Shown piece by piece: positions 1-10,084 of a stretch of 64,000 nucleotides of DNA. Origin of the DNA: Cyrtodaria siliqua. Its lineage: Eukaryota > Mollusca > Bivalvia > Adapedonta > Hiatellidae. The notes below the pieces were generated by a model. It was given only the letters and a program-made list of their open reading frames with translations. It was not told the DNA's origin and ran no database searches. Both the position numbers and the translations under genes were made by a program. Every line of letters starts with the position of its first letter. Position 1 is the first letter of the stretch. The DNA lies in assembly GCA_037043455.1 (NCBI GenBank), contig JAWPHD010004372.1, forward strand, positions 62,001 through 126,000, written 5' to 3'.

Positions 1-1104
1 AGCATAACCAACATCATCTTTCATGATGCTTATTCCATCTATTGTTGCTTCAAACAATACAATCCAGCTTGCATTGTCTATTTTTACTTCCAACTCATCA
101 ATTATACCAAGAAATGATGTGTGCCGACTATCAGACTTTTGATTAAAATGTTTCAATAAAGCTATTTCATTATCAAAAGTTTTGCTTTTTCCATCCTGGA
201 CAGCTTTTAATTTCTTTGAAGAATCAGCAATAGCAGTCTCTAGTTTATTAGTGTCAACCATTGTTTCATTAATTTTATGTAATTCTGTTCTAATGCACAT
301 TTGAGAGTTATGTCTTTATCAAAAGCTTTGTTTTTTCATCCTGGGCAGCTCTATCAACCATTTTATTTAAAGCAGTCTCCAACGACTTACCATCAACCAT
401 TTTCTTTTTAATGTCTTCAAACTCTTTGTTGATATCGTCAACGTTAGTGTTTATCTGTTCATTGGATATTTTAATTTTAGTTATTTCGGTAGTAAAAGCA
501 GTTCTCATTTGTGTTGTAGCTTCAGCAATAGCAGCTTCAAGTTCATTGTTATCAACCATTTGTTTATTGATTTCTTTAATTCGCTCATTAATACTGTCAA
601 CACCAACTTGTATTTTTTCGCCTAACTTTTTATAGAGCTCGCTATCATCTTCCAATCCATCTTCTTTCTTTTCTAACTCTTTCAAAGTATCACCGAGAAG
701 TTTTATATCATCTTTCAAGCCATTTTGAATTTCGATCATTTTCTCACGGTTTGTCGGTAATTGCTTTTGTATCAGACTTATTTTGTCACCACATCTGTTG
801 TCAAATTTTTCATCATGTCTGGAATTTTATCCATACTATAATCACGTATGATCTATGCTACTCTTCTTGCAGTAAATTGCTTTGTTGCCACATCATCTGC
901 TTTTTCTGGATTGCCAACATTGATAATTATATTTTTATCCATATCAATATCACTTCTCAGAATATTTCCCTGGTTTTTACCCTTGTGAAGAAAATTAACT
1001 AGATGTTACTGTTTTACATACTCAGACAGTACAATACCAAAATTTGTAATATTAACACCGCCTGAACTAGCTTCCTCGCTTCCAAGATCATTAAAAAGTC
1101 CCAT
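1..1104 (-). pseudogene. Fibre-like coiled-coil protein of a Polinton-type element, broken
   Basis: Read on the minus strand from an ATG at 1104. The N-terminus is short and Gly/Ser-rich, and a stop falls at about 1006-1008. The next frame carries a motif near 875-920 (GNPEKADDVATKQF) that resembles the 'ladder' segments found before trimeric stalks in phage and adenovirus-like fibres. From about 739 to 308 follows 143 residues of almost uninterrupted heptad-rich, charged coiled coil with repeated K-x-M-V-D-x-x-x-L-E blocks. The same composition continues to base 1, so the gene runs off the window. Several frameshifts and stops make it non-functional. The fibre role is inferred from the motif and from its position beside a packaging ATPase; a generic coiled-coil structural protein is the alternative. 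Confidence 0.55.
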
Positions 1105-1165
1105 TAATATGATAAGATTAAATTCCACCAGTGAATTATTTTTTTACCAACTTCCTAGGACGATC

Positions 1166-1732
1166 TCATACTGTTTGCCAGTTGCTTTTTACTAAAACCC
1201 TGTTCGTTGGAAAGCATACCCAGCTCACGATTAACTGGAGTTGCGAAGAAAATATAATGAGAAAGGTCAACCGAATGTCTTTGGGAGTTTTGTAATAAGA
1301 TTGTGACAAGTAAATCACGCAACAATTCTTATGCCTGCCTTGGATGAAATAATTGACAATATTATTTTGGTTACGCTCGCAAAATATCATCGAAAATAGC
1401 TATCTTTTGAGTATCAGAATCCAAATCATTCACAGGGATAACTTGATCATCTGAACACTCCAGTATGTCTTCGACTGAGAATTTATTCTTTTTTGCTATC
1501 TTTTCAAGTTTTTGCGACAAGACCTGATACTTCGACTGTTCCAAGATTTTAGCAAACAAGTAAATCCTTCATAGTAAACTAAAGGTTTCAGCAACATGTG
1601 AACTAATGTGTTTGTCTTGACAGATCCTGAATTACCGCATGTAAGCATTCTAAAACAACAGACCGGCATGAAGTTCCATATCTGTTTGAAATTACTGTTG
1701 TCTGTCTTCATATCATAGTTTGGAATTTCCAT
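1166..1732 (-). pseudogene. FtsK/HerA (A32-like) packaging ATPase of a Polinton, broken
   Basis: In Polintons and adintoviruses this ATPase is thought to drive genome packaging into capsids. From the ATG at 1732, three overlapping minus-strand frames read consecutively. The first (1732-1496) has the P-loop region GNSGSVKTNT. The second (1559-1371) has a Walker B-like KIAIFDDIL. The third (1390-1166) has GRHKNCCVIYLSQSYYKTP, the sensor-like segment typical of Polinton ATPases. At least two frameshifts separate these blocks. The invariant Gly before the P-loop Lys is Val here (codon GTC), so even the first frame would lack normal nucleotide binding. It lies between the fibre-like gene (same strand) and a divergent plus-strand cluster starting at 1837. 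Confidence 0.8.
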
Positions 1733-1836
1733 TATAATAATACTTGGATAATACTTAACTAGTCTTAACTCATGTTATTTTATCTAACCCTATAGTATAC
1801 ATGTCTTTGTTAAAGTGGAAATAATTAGCGAATAAA

Positions 1837-2163
1837 ATGCAAATATCGAATAATCGTGTTAAAGAATATGAAAATAAAGTTATTCAAAAAAGACTAGAAA
1901 CAGGAGCTAGTAAGGATTTATACCAAAAAATGCTCGAGTCAGTAACTAGTAAAATAACAGAGCAAACAAGACAGCTAGCTGAACATTTGGTTACCCTTCC
2001 AGAAATACGTCAACAGTTTGCTATACTTCCGGAGGCACTACGCCCGCAATTAGCTGCCCCGCCCGAGCGTGGAGCCATAGCACCACCACCATCGTTTGGA
2101 GTAGTACCAGCAGCACCACCACTACCACTGACCACTTCTAGGGGGAAAACCCGGCTACTATAG
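1837..2163 (+). CDS. Polinton-associated protein of unknown function, 108 aa
   Basis: An intact reading frame from an ATG at 1837 to a TAG at 2161-2163. The first 75 residues are charged and helical, with a likely short coiled coil (EYENKVIQKRLETG at residues 8-21). The C-terminal third is rich in Pro and Ala (PPERGAIAPPPSFG) and ends in basic residues. I do not recognise the family. It begins 104 bp from the divergent ATPase start and is followed after 27 bp by the next plus-strand gene, so 1733-1836 probably held a divergent promoter. A capsid-associated or scaffold role is possible but unsupported. Confidence 0.5.
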   Translation: MQISNNRVKEYENKVIQKRLETGASKDLYQKMLESVTSKITEQTRQLAEHLVTLPEIRQQFAILPEALRPQLAAPPERGAIAPPPSFGVVPAAPPLPLTTSRGKTRLL

Positions 2164-2190
2164 GTCAAAAATAAATCAAAGATTAGTTTA

Positions 2191-3308
2191 ATGGAGGATC
2201 TAGGACAGAAGTTAAAGTCTGGGATTAAATTTAAAAAAGCTTCAGAAAGAGTGCTTGAACCAATACCCGCCAAACCCGTGGAAGCATTATTTGAAAAAAT
2301 CAAAGAAAAACGTGTTTCAATCGAGCCTGAGGAAGAGGAAGAAGAGGAGGAAGAAGAATCGAAAGAAGAAGAACCTGCTAGAAACCTAAGAAACCGAGGC
2401 CTAAGAAACCCAAACTGGTGTATGCTATTGACTTGAATGCTGGCATAGATAAAGAAGTACTTGATGAGTATAATTTACCAATAACATCCGAAATACCAGG
2501 TATTATGGAAGGAAAAGCTGATTATGATAAATATATTATAAAGGCCAAAGAGATACGCGAGGGAATGTCTTCCGAGAGGTCTAGAAATACAGATAGACAA
2601 CCTCAGTGAAGAAAGATTCAAAGAGAGGTTCAAGAAGGCAAAAACCGATGCGATTAGAGATAAAATTACAAAATTAATAGTTAACACCAGGTATCACAAA
2701 CATACTTTAAAAAAGAGTATGATAATGGACCTTTGGAAACGGCCGATAAAGCATATAAATGATCGTAATAAGCTGGCTGATGGACTGGAAGCTCTTAATT
2801 TCTCATAGACAGGTTGCCTGAACGAATTCAGTCAGCTAATGAAACTATAAAAAAGACTTCTGGTAAGGGGATGCAACAGAAAAGGCATTCCTACAAAATA
2901 AGCAAAGATGGTCGCTATGGCATGCTGCAAATTGATATACCTAATCTTGTTGGTCATCACAAACTAATTGCTAGACAAGGAGGGTCAGTTGTGCTAAATT
3001 TGAAAGTAGATGGTGATTTTATAGACTTGATGACAAAGCGTTACAACAATGGAAAAACATACTCGAAGCTATCTCAAAATGCATTCAAGAAACTGACAGA
3101 ATTATCTGATTTACCAATCCATAAAAGTTCTTCAGATTCTTCAAAATATAAGACGATTTTAGGGGGTTGTGCAGAATATTACAATAGTCCTGATGATCTG
3201 GTTAATGATCTAGAGTTAGTGTGTGGAAGTATTAAATCTGGAAATAATAATCCACAGTTGACGAATAAAGGTATTAGCATAATCGATGTGCTGTTAAAAA
3301 TAGGTTAA
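2191..3308 (+). pseudogene. Conserved Polinton protein of unknown function, frameshifted
   Basis: Starts at ATG 2191. The first segment (to about 2400) has a helical N-terminus, then a run of about 13 acidic residues followed by a basic Lys/Arg/Pro stretch. The frame shifts near 2400, continues (YAIDLNAGIDKEVLDEYNLP) to about 2570, and shifts again to a Lys-rich part ending in a TAG at 2806-2808. It then resumes as 2814-3308, whose only 'start' is TTG, so that segment is a continuation and not a separate gene. The last 165 residues look globular, with IDIPNLVGHHKLIA, a basic segment, and a final NKGISIIDVLLKIG. My recollection is that similar C-terminal domains occur in other animal Polintons, but I cannot name a function. 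At least three frame breaks. Confidence 0.55.
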
Positions 3309-3407
3309 ATATCAGCCAGGGAACACGAGCAATTGTTTTCTAAATATTTCAATTAATCTAATTATTATAACAAAAGAAATTAAAAGCACGAGGAATTAAT
3401 TAGTTAC

Positions 3408-3794
3408 TTGACTCGACAAGCGGCAGCATACAGACTTAGTTACAAATTATGCGGCAGGATTAACACAGGGTTACAAATCACAAGTGGGATAATTGGTTGT
3501 ACTGCCGCATTGGTATTAATCCCTGCAGTTCCTGTTTTCATAGCTATTGTTGGAGCAATTCCTCCAATAATTGCGGTTTTGATGAATAAAACTAAAATAG
3601 CAGAGAAAAAGGTTTTATTAAAATCATATCACAGGAGTTTCAAACAACGTCTTTCATATGTGCAAACATCTAATATGCTAGATGGGGAGATAATCTAATT
3701 ATGCTTTTCTAAAATACCCCATCTGCAGCAAAATGACAGTTTTACTGAACCTCTGGAAAGATATATTGAGAGGTATAAGTTAAACGGCTACTAA
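3408..3794 (+). pseudogene. Small membrane protein of the Polinton, start lost and C-terminus frameshifted
   Basis: The open stretch 3408-3698 starts only at TTG, just after an in-frame stop at 3396, so the original ATG appears lost. Residues 20-58 form a strongly hydrophobic hairpin (GLQITSGIIGCTAALVLIP, then VFIAIVGAIPPIIAVLM), likely two closely spaced membrane helices. A basic, helical tail follows. After the stop at 3698 another frame encodes a plausible C-terminus (LQQNDSFTEPLERYIERYKL) ending at 3794, so a frameshift lies around 3700-3720. It converges with, and overlaps by 4 bp, the minus-strand gene at 3791. The function is unknown; a virion membrane or assembly protein is possible. 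Confidence 0.5.
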
Positions 3795-4264
3795 ACCAGT
3801 TCTTTTTCAACTTGTTTCCATATGGCATCGTACTTTTCTCTAGTAGCGTTTGTCTTAATTGGCTTTGTTTCTTTTTTTATTTCTAATAGCTCGAATATCT
3901 TCCCGAAAATGTAATTAAATTTAATTACTCTTTTCCGGCCTCCTATCTTATCTAAAATATTTACAGTCTTGTAAAACAAATCCTCGCATCTCTGCTTATC
4001 TATTGGAGATAAATTATACTTTTCTAAAAGTTTTACTAAATGATATCTTCTGTGATAAACGCTCTTCTTGCGAACTCCCTGATAATCTGCAACAATATCA
4101 TATCCATTGTGAGTCTCACATTCGAAACAAATACGTTCTCCATTAAAAACTCTGCATGTGCTATTACAATTTGCATGTGCTATTACAATTTGCACATGCG
4201 TAAATGCAATTATAGCAAAGTTTGTACCCAACACAATCTCTAACACAATCTCTAGATTCAGCAA
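3791..4264 (-). pseudogene. Possible VLTF3-like late transcription factor with a Cys4 zinc site, start lost
   Basis: A 157-residue minus-strand open frame. No ATG is present and the only start-like codon is TTG, so the N-terminus is probably damaged; two short tandem duplications (about 4158-4197 and 4232-4256) fall there. Visible features are CNSTC then ICFECETH, a possible four-Cys zinc site; a basic motif KKSVYHRRYHLVKLLEKY; then helical segments and a C-terminal KYDAIWKQVEKEL. The order zinc site, Y-x-R-x-x-H-x3-L helix, helical bundle is what I expect of the VLTF3 (A2L-like) late transcription factors of large DNA viruses. That assignment rests on motif layout only. A different zinc-ribbon protein is the main alternative. 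Confidence 0.42.
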
Positions 4265-4703
4265 CTGATGAAATTATGAGTAGAATTGGAAACTGGCTCT
4301 GGCAGGGAAGTGATTGGGTAAATGAATCAGTGGACATGCATTATGTAAACAGGTAAAGTATAAAACTTTGAGGGGTAGCTCTTATCTGACGTTACCAAAA
4401 GAACTTTCTCACCCTATGAAAGGTCTAATAAATAAAAAATAAAAAAAATGATGAATGCTTCGGATGGTGCCATTTGGCATATAAATTTCCAGCAGCAGCA
4501 AATTTAGAAAGAATAACAAAGTATAAAAAGCACATAGTTGATCTTCATTACAGTGGAATTATATTTCCTGTAACATTAAAGCAAATTCGCAAAATAGAAC
4601 AAGAGCTGTCGGAGAACAGCGCAGCTCGACTATACGATTTTTCAGAGAATAATAAATTTATAGCTAGTATATACCATCAAAAAACAAGGCTACAACAATG
4701 TTG
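4265..4703 (+). pseudogene. Protein-primed DNA polymerase B, N-terminal part, broken
   Basis: The 5' part of the polymerase gene. Plus-strand fragments in different frames read as the N-terminal region that precedes the exonuclease domain in Polinton polymerases: MSRIGNWLWQGSDWVNESVD near 4275-4334, then a Trp-Cys-His segment and ERITKYKKHIVDLHYSGIIF with VTLKQIRKIEQ at 4510-4605. Stops and frameshifts separate these blocks. The 76-residue open stretch 4474-4704 begins with TTG, not ATG, consistent with an internal fragment. It is cut at about 4704 by a 1.6-kb repeat insertion and resumes near 6290. Confidence 0.7.
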
Positions 4704-6285
4704 AGTGGGGTTGGGAGCACAACATAACTATGTGTAAGAAATGACCAAAACTACACAGAAATATGTAAAAAAAATAAAAAATAAAAAAAAGATTTCGAGT
4801 TTTGAGTGGGGTGCGGGATGGGGGTGGGACAGAGGCGGAGGTGGTTGGTTGGGGGAGTGGGGGTGGTGAGGGCAACATATATGTGTAAGAAGCTATGTAA
4901 GAATTCACCAAAAAACAAAGAAATATGTAAAAAAAAATGGGGTGGGGGGTGGGGGGAGACAGACGGACGGACGGACGGACGGGGGGAAGGGGCAACATGT
5001 TTAAGAATTGACAAAAGCAACACAAAAATATGTAAAAAAAAAAAAAGGGTTTCAAGTGGGGCTGTGGGGGCGGGGAGAGGGGGCAACATATATGTGTAAG
5101 AATTGGCTAAAACAACAAAGAAATACGTAAAAAAAGTTTCAGGTGTGGGGGTGGGGGGGCGGTGAGAAAGGCGGGGGGGAGAGGCGAGGGGGGTGCGGGG
5201 GAGGGGCAACATATATGTGTAAGAATTGACAAAAGCAACACAGAAATATGTAAAAAAAAAAATAGTTTTAAGTAGGGGTGGTGTGGTGGGGAGCGGGGGT
5301 GACAGGCGAGAGTGAGTTGTGGGGGGTCAAGTAGGGGTGGGGTGGTGGGAAGCGGGGGTGACAGGCGGGAGTGGGTTGTGGGGGGCAACATATATTTGTA
5401 AGAATTGACTAAAACAACAAAGAAATATGTAAAAAAAATATTATTAAAGTGGGGGTGGGGGTGAGAGGCGGGGGGGGTGCGGGGGAGGGGCGGGGAGGGG
5501 GCAACATATATGTGTAAGAATTGACAAAAGCAACACAGAAATATGTAAAAAAAAAAATCAAGTAGGGCTGGGGTGGTTGGGAGCGGAGGTGAGAGGCGGG
5601 AGTGGGTTGTGTGGGGTGGGGCAACATATATGTGTAAGAATTGACTAAAACAACAAAGAAATATGTAAAAACAAACAAAACAAACTGGGGTGTGTGGGGT
5701 GTGTGGGGGGGGAGGGGTGAGAGGCGGGGGGGATGGGCAACGTATATGTGTAAGAATTGACTAAAACAACACAGAAATATGTAAAAGAAAACAACAAAAA
5801 AAACTGTGGAGGGGAGTGGGGGTTGGGGTGGCCGGGGGTGAGCCCATGCCCCAATATCGGTGAAGTAATACGATGCATAATGCTATAACAAATACCAAAC
5901 CAAAATTATAGATATATACATGCTTAAATGCAAACCTAGATCTGCCTTTATTGCACATTTTATGGGCCATCACAATTTGGGTTCCATGGGAGCCCAGAAT
6001 TTGCAGAAGACAAAAATTTGATGTGAAATGGGACACATTTTATGGGCTATCATAATTTAGGTTCCATGGGAGCCCATGGGTTACAGGAACCAAAATTTCT
6101 TATGCAGCCCTTAAGATAATGCTATAATGAAGCCCATGAACAAATTTGGTTGTGCTAGGATAAGAAATGTAAGAGATATAGACTTGTATACACAGCTTAC
6201 ACGCAAACCTTGATGTGGGACGCCGACGCCGGGGTGATTACATAAGCTCTCTTATTCTTCGAATAGTCGAGCTAAAAATAGAACA
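4704..6285 (+). mobile_element. G-rich tandem-repeat element inserted in the polymerase gene
   Basis: About nine degenerate units of roughly 120 bp fill 4704-5830. Each has an A-rich half (CAACATATATGTGTAAGAAT, then several A runs) and a half made of runs of three to nine G on the plus strand, including a GGAC tetramer run at 4966-4983. From 5840 the sequence becomes single copy-like, with repeated 'GCCCATGG' segments. It ends at 6225-6275 in a GACGCCGACGCCGGGG block followed by a CTTCGAATAGTCGAGCTAAA end. That kind of end is familiar from bivalve non-autonomous elements. I could not define a target-site duplication. Proline-rich open frames on the minus strand here are artefacts of C-rich repeats. 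Confidence 0.65.
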
Positions 6286-6289
6286 ATAT

Positions 6290-8960
6290 TTGTTTTAATA
6301 TATTTGGATATGAAAAAAGTGGGGTGTATCCTCTATACATATCAAAACATAAAGTAGAAAAAGAATTCGATATGCTTTTGATTGTTGAAGAAGAAAAAAC
6401 TCATTATGTATGGATAAATGATTTTAATCTGTTGATGTTTAATCAAACATTACATTCAAATAATAAAAATGGTTCTGTAAAACATGCCTGCAAAGCTTTA
6501 CATTAGAAAAAGTCTGGGTCCATTATCGTACTCTTTTTTTTTGGAAAAACTTAGACCTGATTATAGTTATGGATACAAGGTTGTCTGCTGCTATGATGAC
6601 AAATATTCCAAACCGGTTGTAACATACAGAGGACCAAATGCTGTTTATAAGATTTTAGAACAAAGGATAGAGGAAGAAAAATATTGCAAAAAAACTGCAA
6701 ATACATGTTTTAAGAAAGATTTAACAATGACAGCAAAAGAAGCAAAAGAAATTAGGGCAGCCGAAAAATGTCATATTTGTGATGAACGATATATGACGTA
6801 TGATAGAGCAGTTAGAGATCATTGTCACATAACTGGGAAGTTGAGAGGAAGTGCTCATGATGCATGCAATCTCAGTTTCAGACTAACTAAAAATATACCT
6901 GTTGTGCTTCATGACTTGAGAGGCTATGACACTCACTTTATAATGCAGCACATCGGAAAGTTAAAAAAACGATAAATGTTATACCAAATAACATGGAAAG
7001 GTATATGGCTTTCATGTTGGGGTCAAATTTGGTGTTTATAGATAGTTTTCAGTTTAGGTCACAGTCACTCGATAAGGTGAAAAAATCATATTTGTGATGA
7101 TATATGACGTATGATAGAGCACTTAGAGATCATTGTCACATAACTGGGAAGTTTAGAGGAAGTGCTGATGATGCATGCAATCTCAGTTTCAGACTAACTA
7201 AAAATATACCTGTTGTGTTTCATAACTTGAGAGGCTATGACGCTCACTTTATAATGCAGCACATCGGAAAGTTAAAAAAACCCATAAATATTATACCAAA
7301 TAACATGGAAAGGTATATGGCTTTCATGTTGGGGTCAAATTTGGTGTTTATAGATAGTTTTCAGTTTATGTCACAGTCACTCGATAATGTGAAACATTCC
7401 GTTGTTTAAATTTATCTCTCAAGAATACTCTGATGAAAAGTTAGAACTGTTGAAAAGAAAAGGAGTTTACCCGTATGATTATATGGATAGCTTTGAATGT
7501 TTCAAGGAAAAACAATTGCCTGACAAGAAAAGCTTCTACTCTCAGTTAAATGATGCAAATATCTCAGATAAAAAATATGGAAGACATTCAAGATCAAAAA
7601 CATGGGGATATCATGATCTGTATTTGAAAAGTGATGTTTTGTTGCTAGCTGATGTTTTTGAGAACTTCAGAAAAATGTGCTTTGAGTATTACAAATTAGA
7701 TCCTTGTCATTACTTCAGGTTTCCTGATTTAGCTTGGGGTGCCTGTTTGAAAATGACTGGGATTAAACTTGACTTGATTACAGATATTGATCAATATCTG
7801 TTTGTAGAAAAAGGAAAGAGAGGTGGTGTGAGTTATATTGCGACTAGATATTCGAAAGATAATAATAAGTCTATGGAAAACTATGATAGTAGCGAAGAGA
7901 GTAAGTATATAATGTATCTTGATGCTAACAACTTGTACGGGTGGGCGATGTGCCAACAGCTACCAACTGGTAATTTTAAATGGGTTGATAAATTTGAAGA
8001 AGGGAAATCAAACTATATTGTTGAGTGTGATCTTGAATATCCAGAAGAGTTACATGACTCGCATAATGATTATCCTCTCGCTCCGGAAAGTCTAAATATA
8101 AAAGATGAGTGACTGTCGGACTACTGTAAGAACTTGAAGAGTAAGTTTGATTTGGGAACTAGTAAAGTAAGTAAACTTGTTACTACATTGAAAGATAAAG
8201 AAAAACATGTTACACATTATAGAAATTTAAAGTTGTATGAACGTTTGGGGCTGAAAGTGAAAAAGATACATAGGATACTCCAGTTTGACTAGTCTCAATG
8301 TTGAAAGCGTATATCGACTTTAATACTACAAAAAGAACAGCAGGAAAAAACGCTTTCGAAAAAGCTTATGAATAATTCGGTTTTTGGCAAGACGATGGAA
8401 ACCTGAGAAAAAAAGTTAATGTTAAGCTGACGCATGATGAGGAAGTTCTTTTGAAATATGCGACAAGACCATCGTTTATTTCTTGTAAGATGTTTAATGA
8501 AAACTTGTTTGCAGTCAATAAGGTAAAGGAAAGACTGGTCTTAAATCGCCCTTGTTATGTCGGTATGAGTATTCTAGACTTATCAAAATACTTGATATAT
8601 GATTTCCACTACAATTATGCTAAAAACAATACAATGAAAAAGTCAAATTATTGTTTACTGACACTGATTCTCTGTGTTATGAAATTAGAACAGAAGATGT
8701 GTATGCTGATCTTTACAAAGACGGGGAACTTTTTGATAACAGTGATTATAATCGGCAAGATGAAAGATGAAGCCTGTGGTGCGGTGATCGTAGAGTTTGT
8801 TGGATTGAGGAGCAAGTCATACTCATACATTTTGGCTGATAATACTGGGACAAACAAATGCAAGGGTGTTAAAAAATGTGTTGTCAAAAAACAGATAACA
8901 CATGATAACTACAAAAAATATTTTATTCACAGCGACAGAAGCTCATCATAAAATGAAAGT
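6290..8960 (+). pseudogene. Protein-primed DNA polymerase B (Polinton type), exonuclease and polymerase domains, broken
   Basis: In Polintons this enzyme replicates the element from a protein primer. From about 6300 the gene reads, with frame breaks, through: a VYPLYISKHKVEKE segment (6327-6366); an EndoVII-like zinc segment with CHIC and RDHCHITGKLRGSAHDACN (6769-6870); the exonuclease block IPVVLHDLRGYDTHF (6895-6940); WGYHDLYLKSDVLLLADVF (7603-7660); and palm motif A YLDANNLYGWAM (7915-7950). Motif C (FTDTDSL) lies in another frame near 8652-8675, and DEACGAVIVEFVGLRSKSY follows at 8766-8822. There are frame breaks near 6500, 6975 and 7400, TGA at 8110, a TAG near 8290, and more near 8390-8450, 8620 and 8755. 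The exonuclease segment is tandemly duplicated. Confidence 0.9.
6769..7390 (+). repeat. 311-bp tandem duplication inside the polymerase gene
   Basis: Two copies, about 6769-7079 and 7080-7390, offset by 311 bp and differing at only a few bases. Each holds the EndoVII-like zinc segment and the first exonuclease motif. The first copy has lost bases around the CCC before ATAAAT (6968) and has a TAG-containing variant near 7055. The junction shows the reused start 'TCATATTTGTGATGA'. Because 311 is not a multiple of three, the duplication itself breaks the reading frame. Confidence 0.85.
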
Positions 8961-10084
8961 TATCAGAAGCTGGGCAGCTATGAAATTAATAAAAAAAAAA
9001 TTGTCCGCATATGATGACAAAAGGTACATATTACACAATGGCCGGGATACAGTAGCATATAAATAATAATTAAAATCAAATATAATATATTACTTTATAT
9101 ATGGAACAAACATTTGTGGGAGAGATATGTGAAAAACTTGAGGAGATGAAAGGCAAATATAGGAAAGCGTTGTTGGCATGCAAACAGGGTCGGTAGGAGT
9201 ATGATGTGATTCGTGCTGATTTTCTAGATACTAGAAAAAGTCAAATTAACAAGCGAAAACGATTACTATCGGAAATGGATTATTATCTAGAAAAACATGA
9301 TCATATCAAAAGAAAGCTTTTCAATTTGAAACGCAAAATACGCAAATGAAGAAAAATAAAATATTCCATGATCGAGTGTAATATTTATAGTGATGACGAG
9401 GATGATTGCCCTGTTCCTTCTGATTTTATTTAACAGCCAAGACTAGACCCGATGCCGTTTTGGGTCGTGTGATTTGCAAACTTCGCCAAAAGTAGATTCA
9501 CCCAAAATCGGAAAATAAAATAGTTGCAACCTTCCAAAAAAGTAGCAAGTTATATTATCAATTATTTGCGAGTAGTATACAAACTGGGGCCTGTTCCTTC
9601 CGACTTTGTTTAACAGCCAAGACTGAAATCATCTACGGTGTATGGTTTAACAGATGTTGATTACCTGATCTACAGTTGTTTTATTTGGGGTTGATTAAAA
9701 AAGTAGCATGTTATCAATTATTTATAAGTAGGATAGAAACTGAGTTTTTTTTTTGTTTGTTTGTTTTTTGGTGCAGGAGGGGGTCTTTGGGGGTGGTTGC
9801 AATGAGTTTTAATTTGTTGATTGGCTTGCCAGCCAACAAATTTACTGACTCGTTGCATAAAACTCCCCGATAAAAAAACTGCACCAAAACCCTCAGTTTC
9901 TATACTACTATGATTGAAAATATTTCTTGAATTGTTACTTTCAAAAGCTTTATAATTATATATCGGGTTGATGTTGAAACACTAGTACTTTTGCATAAGT
10001 ACACATAACTATTGCATGTACCTGCTGTCAACCTTGTATATATGTCTTGTATCCTCATGGGTCTTATGACCTTTAGAACTTTTG
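8598..10084 (+). repeat. 1.49-kb tandem duplication, copy 1
   Basis: First of two direct copies (the second is 10085-11580). It contains the polymerase motif C and thumb region, a small downstream gene, and about 650 bp of non-coding sequence. It starts 'CTTGATATATGATTTCCAC' and ends 'GACCTTTAGAACTTTTG'. The small gene in this copy (9101-9433) has in-frame stops that copy 2 lacks. Copy 1 also lacks one A near 8630 that copy 2 keeps. Confidence 0.9.
9101..9433 (+). pseudogene. Decayed copy of the 110-aa coiled-coil protein
   Basis: Same start, length and stop position as the intact copy at 10595-10927, but with a TAG replacing GTG-type sequence at about 9196 and a TGA at about 9347. It also has several missense changes (for example AACATG for AACTTG). 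It comes from the tandem duplication described at 8598-11580. Confidence 0.8.

Noticed and set aside
411..1002. Plus-strand hydrophobic frames (411-635, 751-1002)
   Set aside because: Antisense shadows of the minus-strand coiled-coil fibre-like gene.
4690..5878. Proline-rich minus-strand open frames of 77-153 codons
   Set aside because: They arise from C-runs of the G-rich satellite; all three frames are open and the protein sequence follows the repeat.
8648..8887. Minus-strand frame repeated at 9900-10382
   Set aside because: Antisense to the polymerase C-terminus; present twice only because of the tandem duplication.
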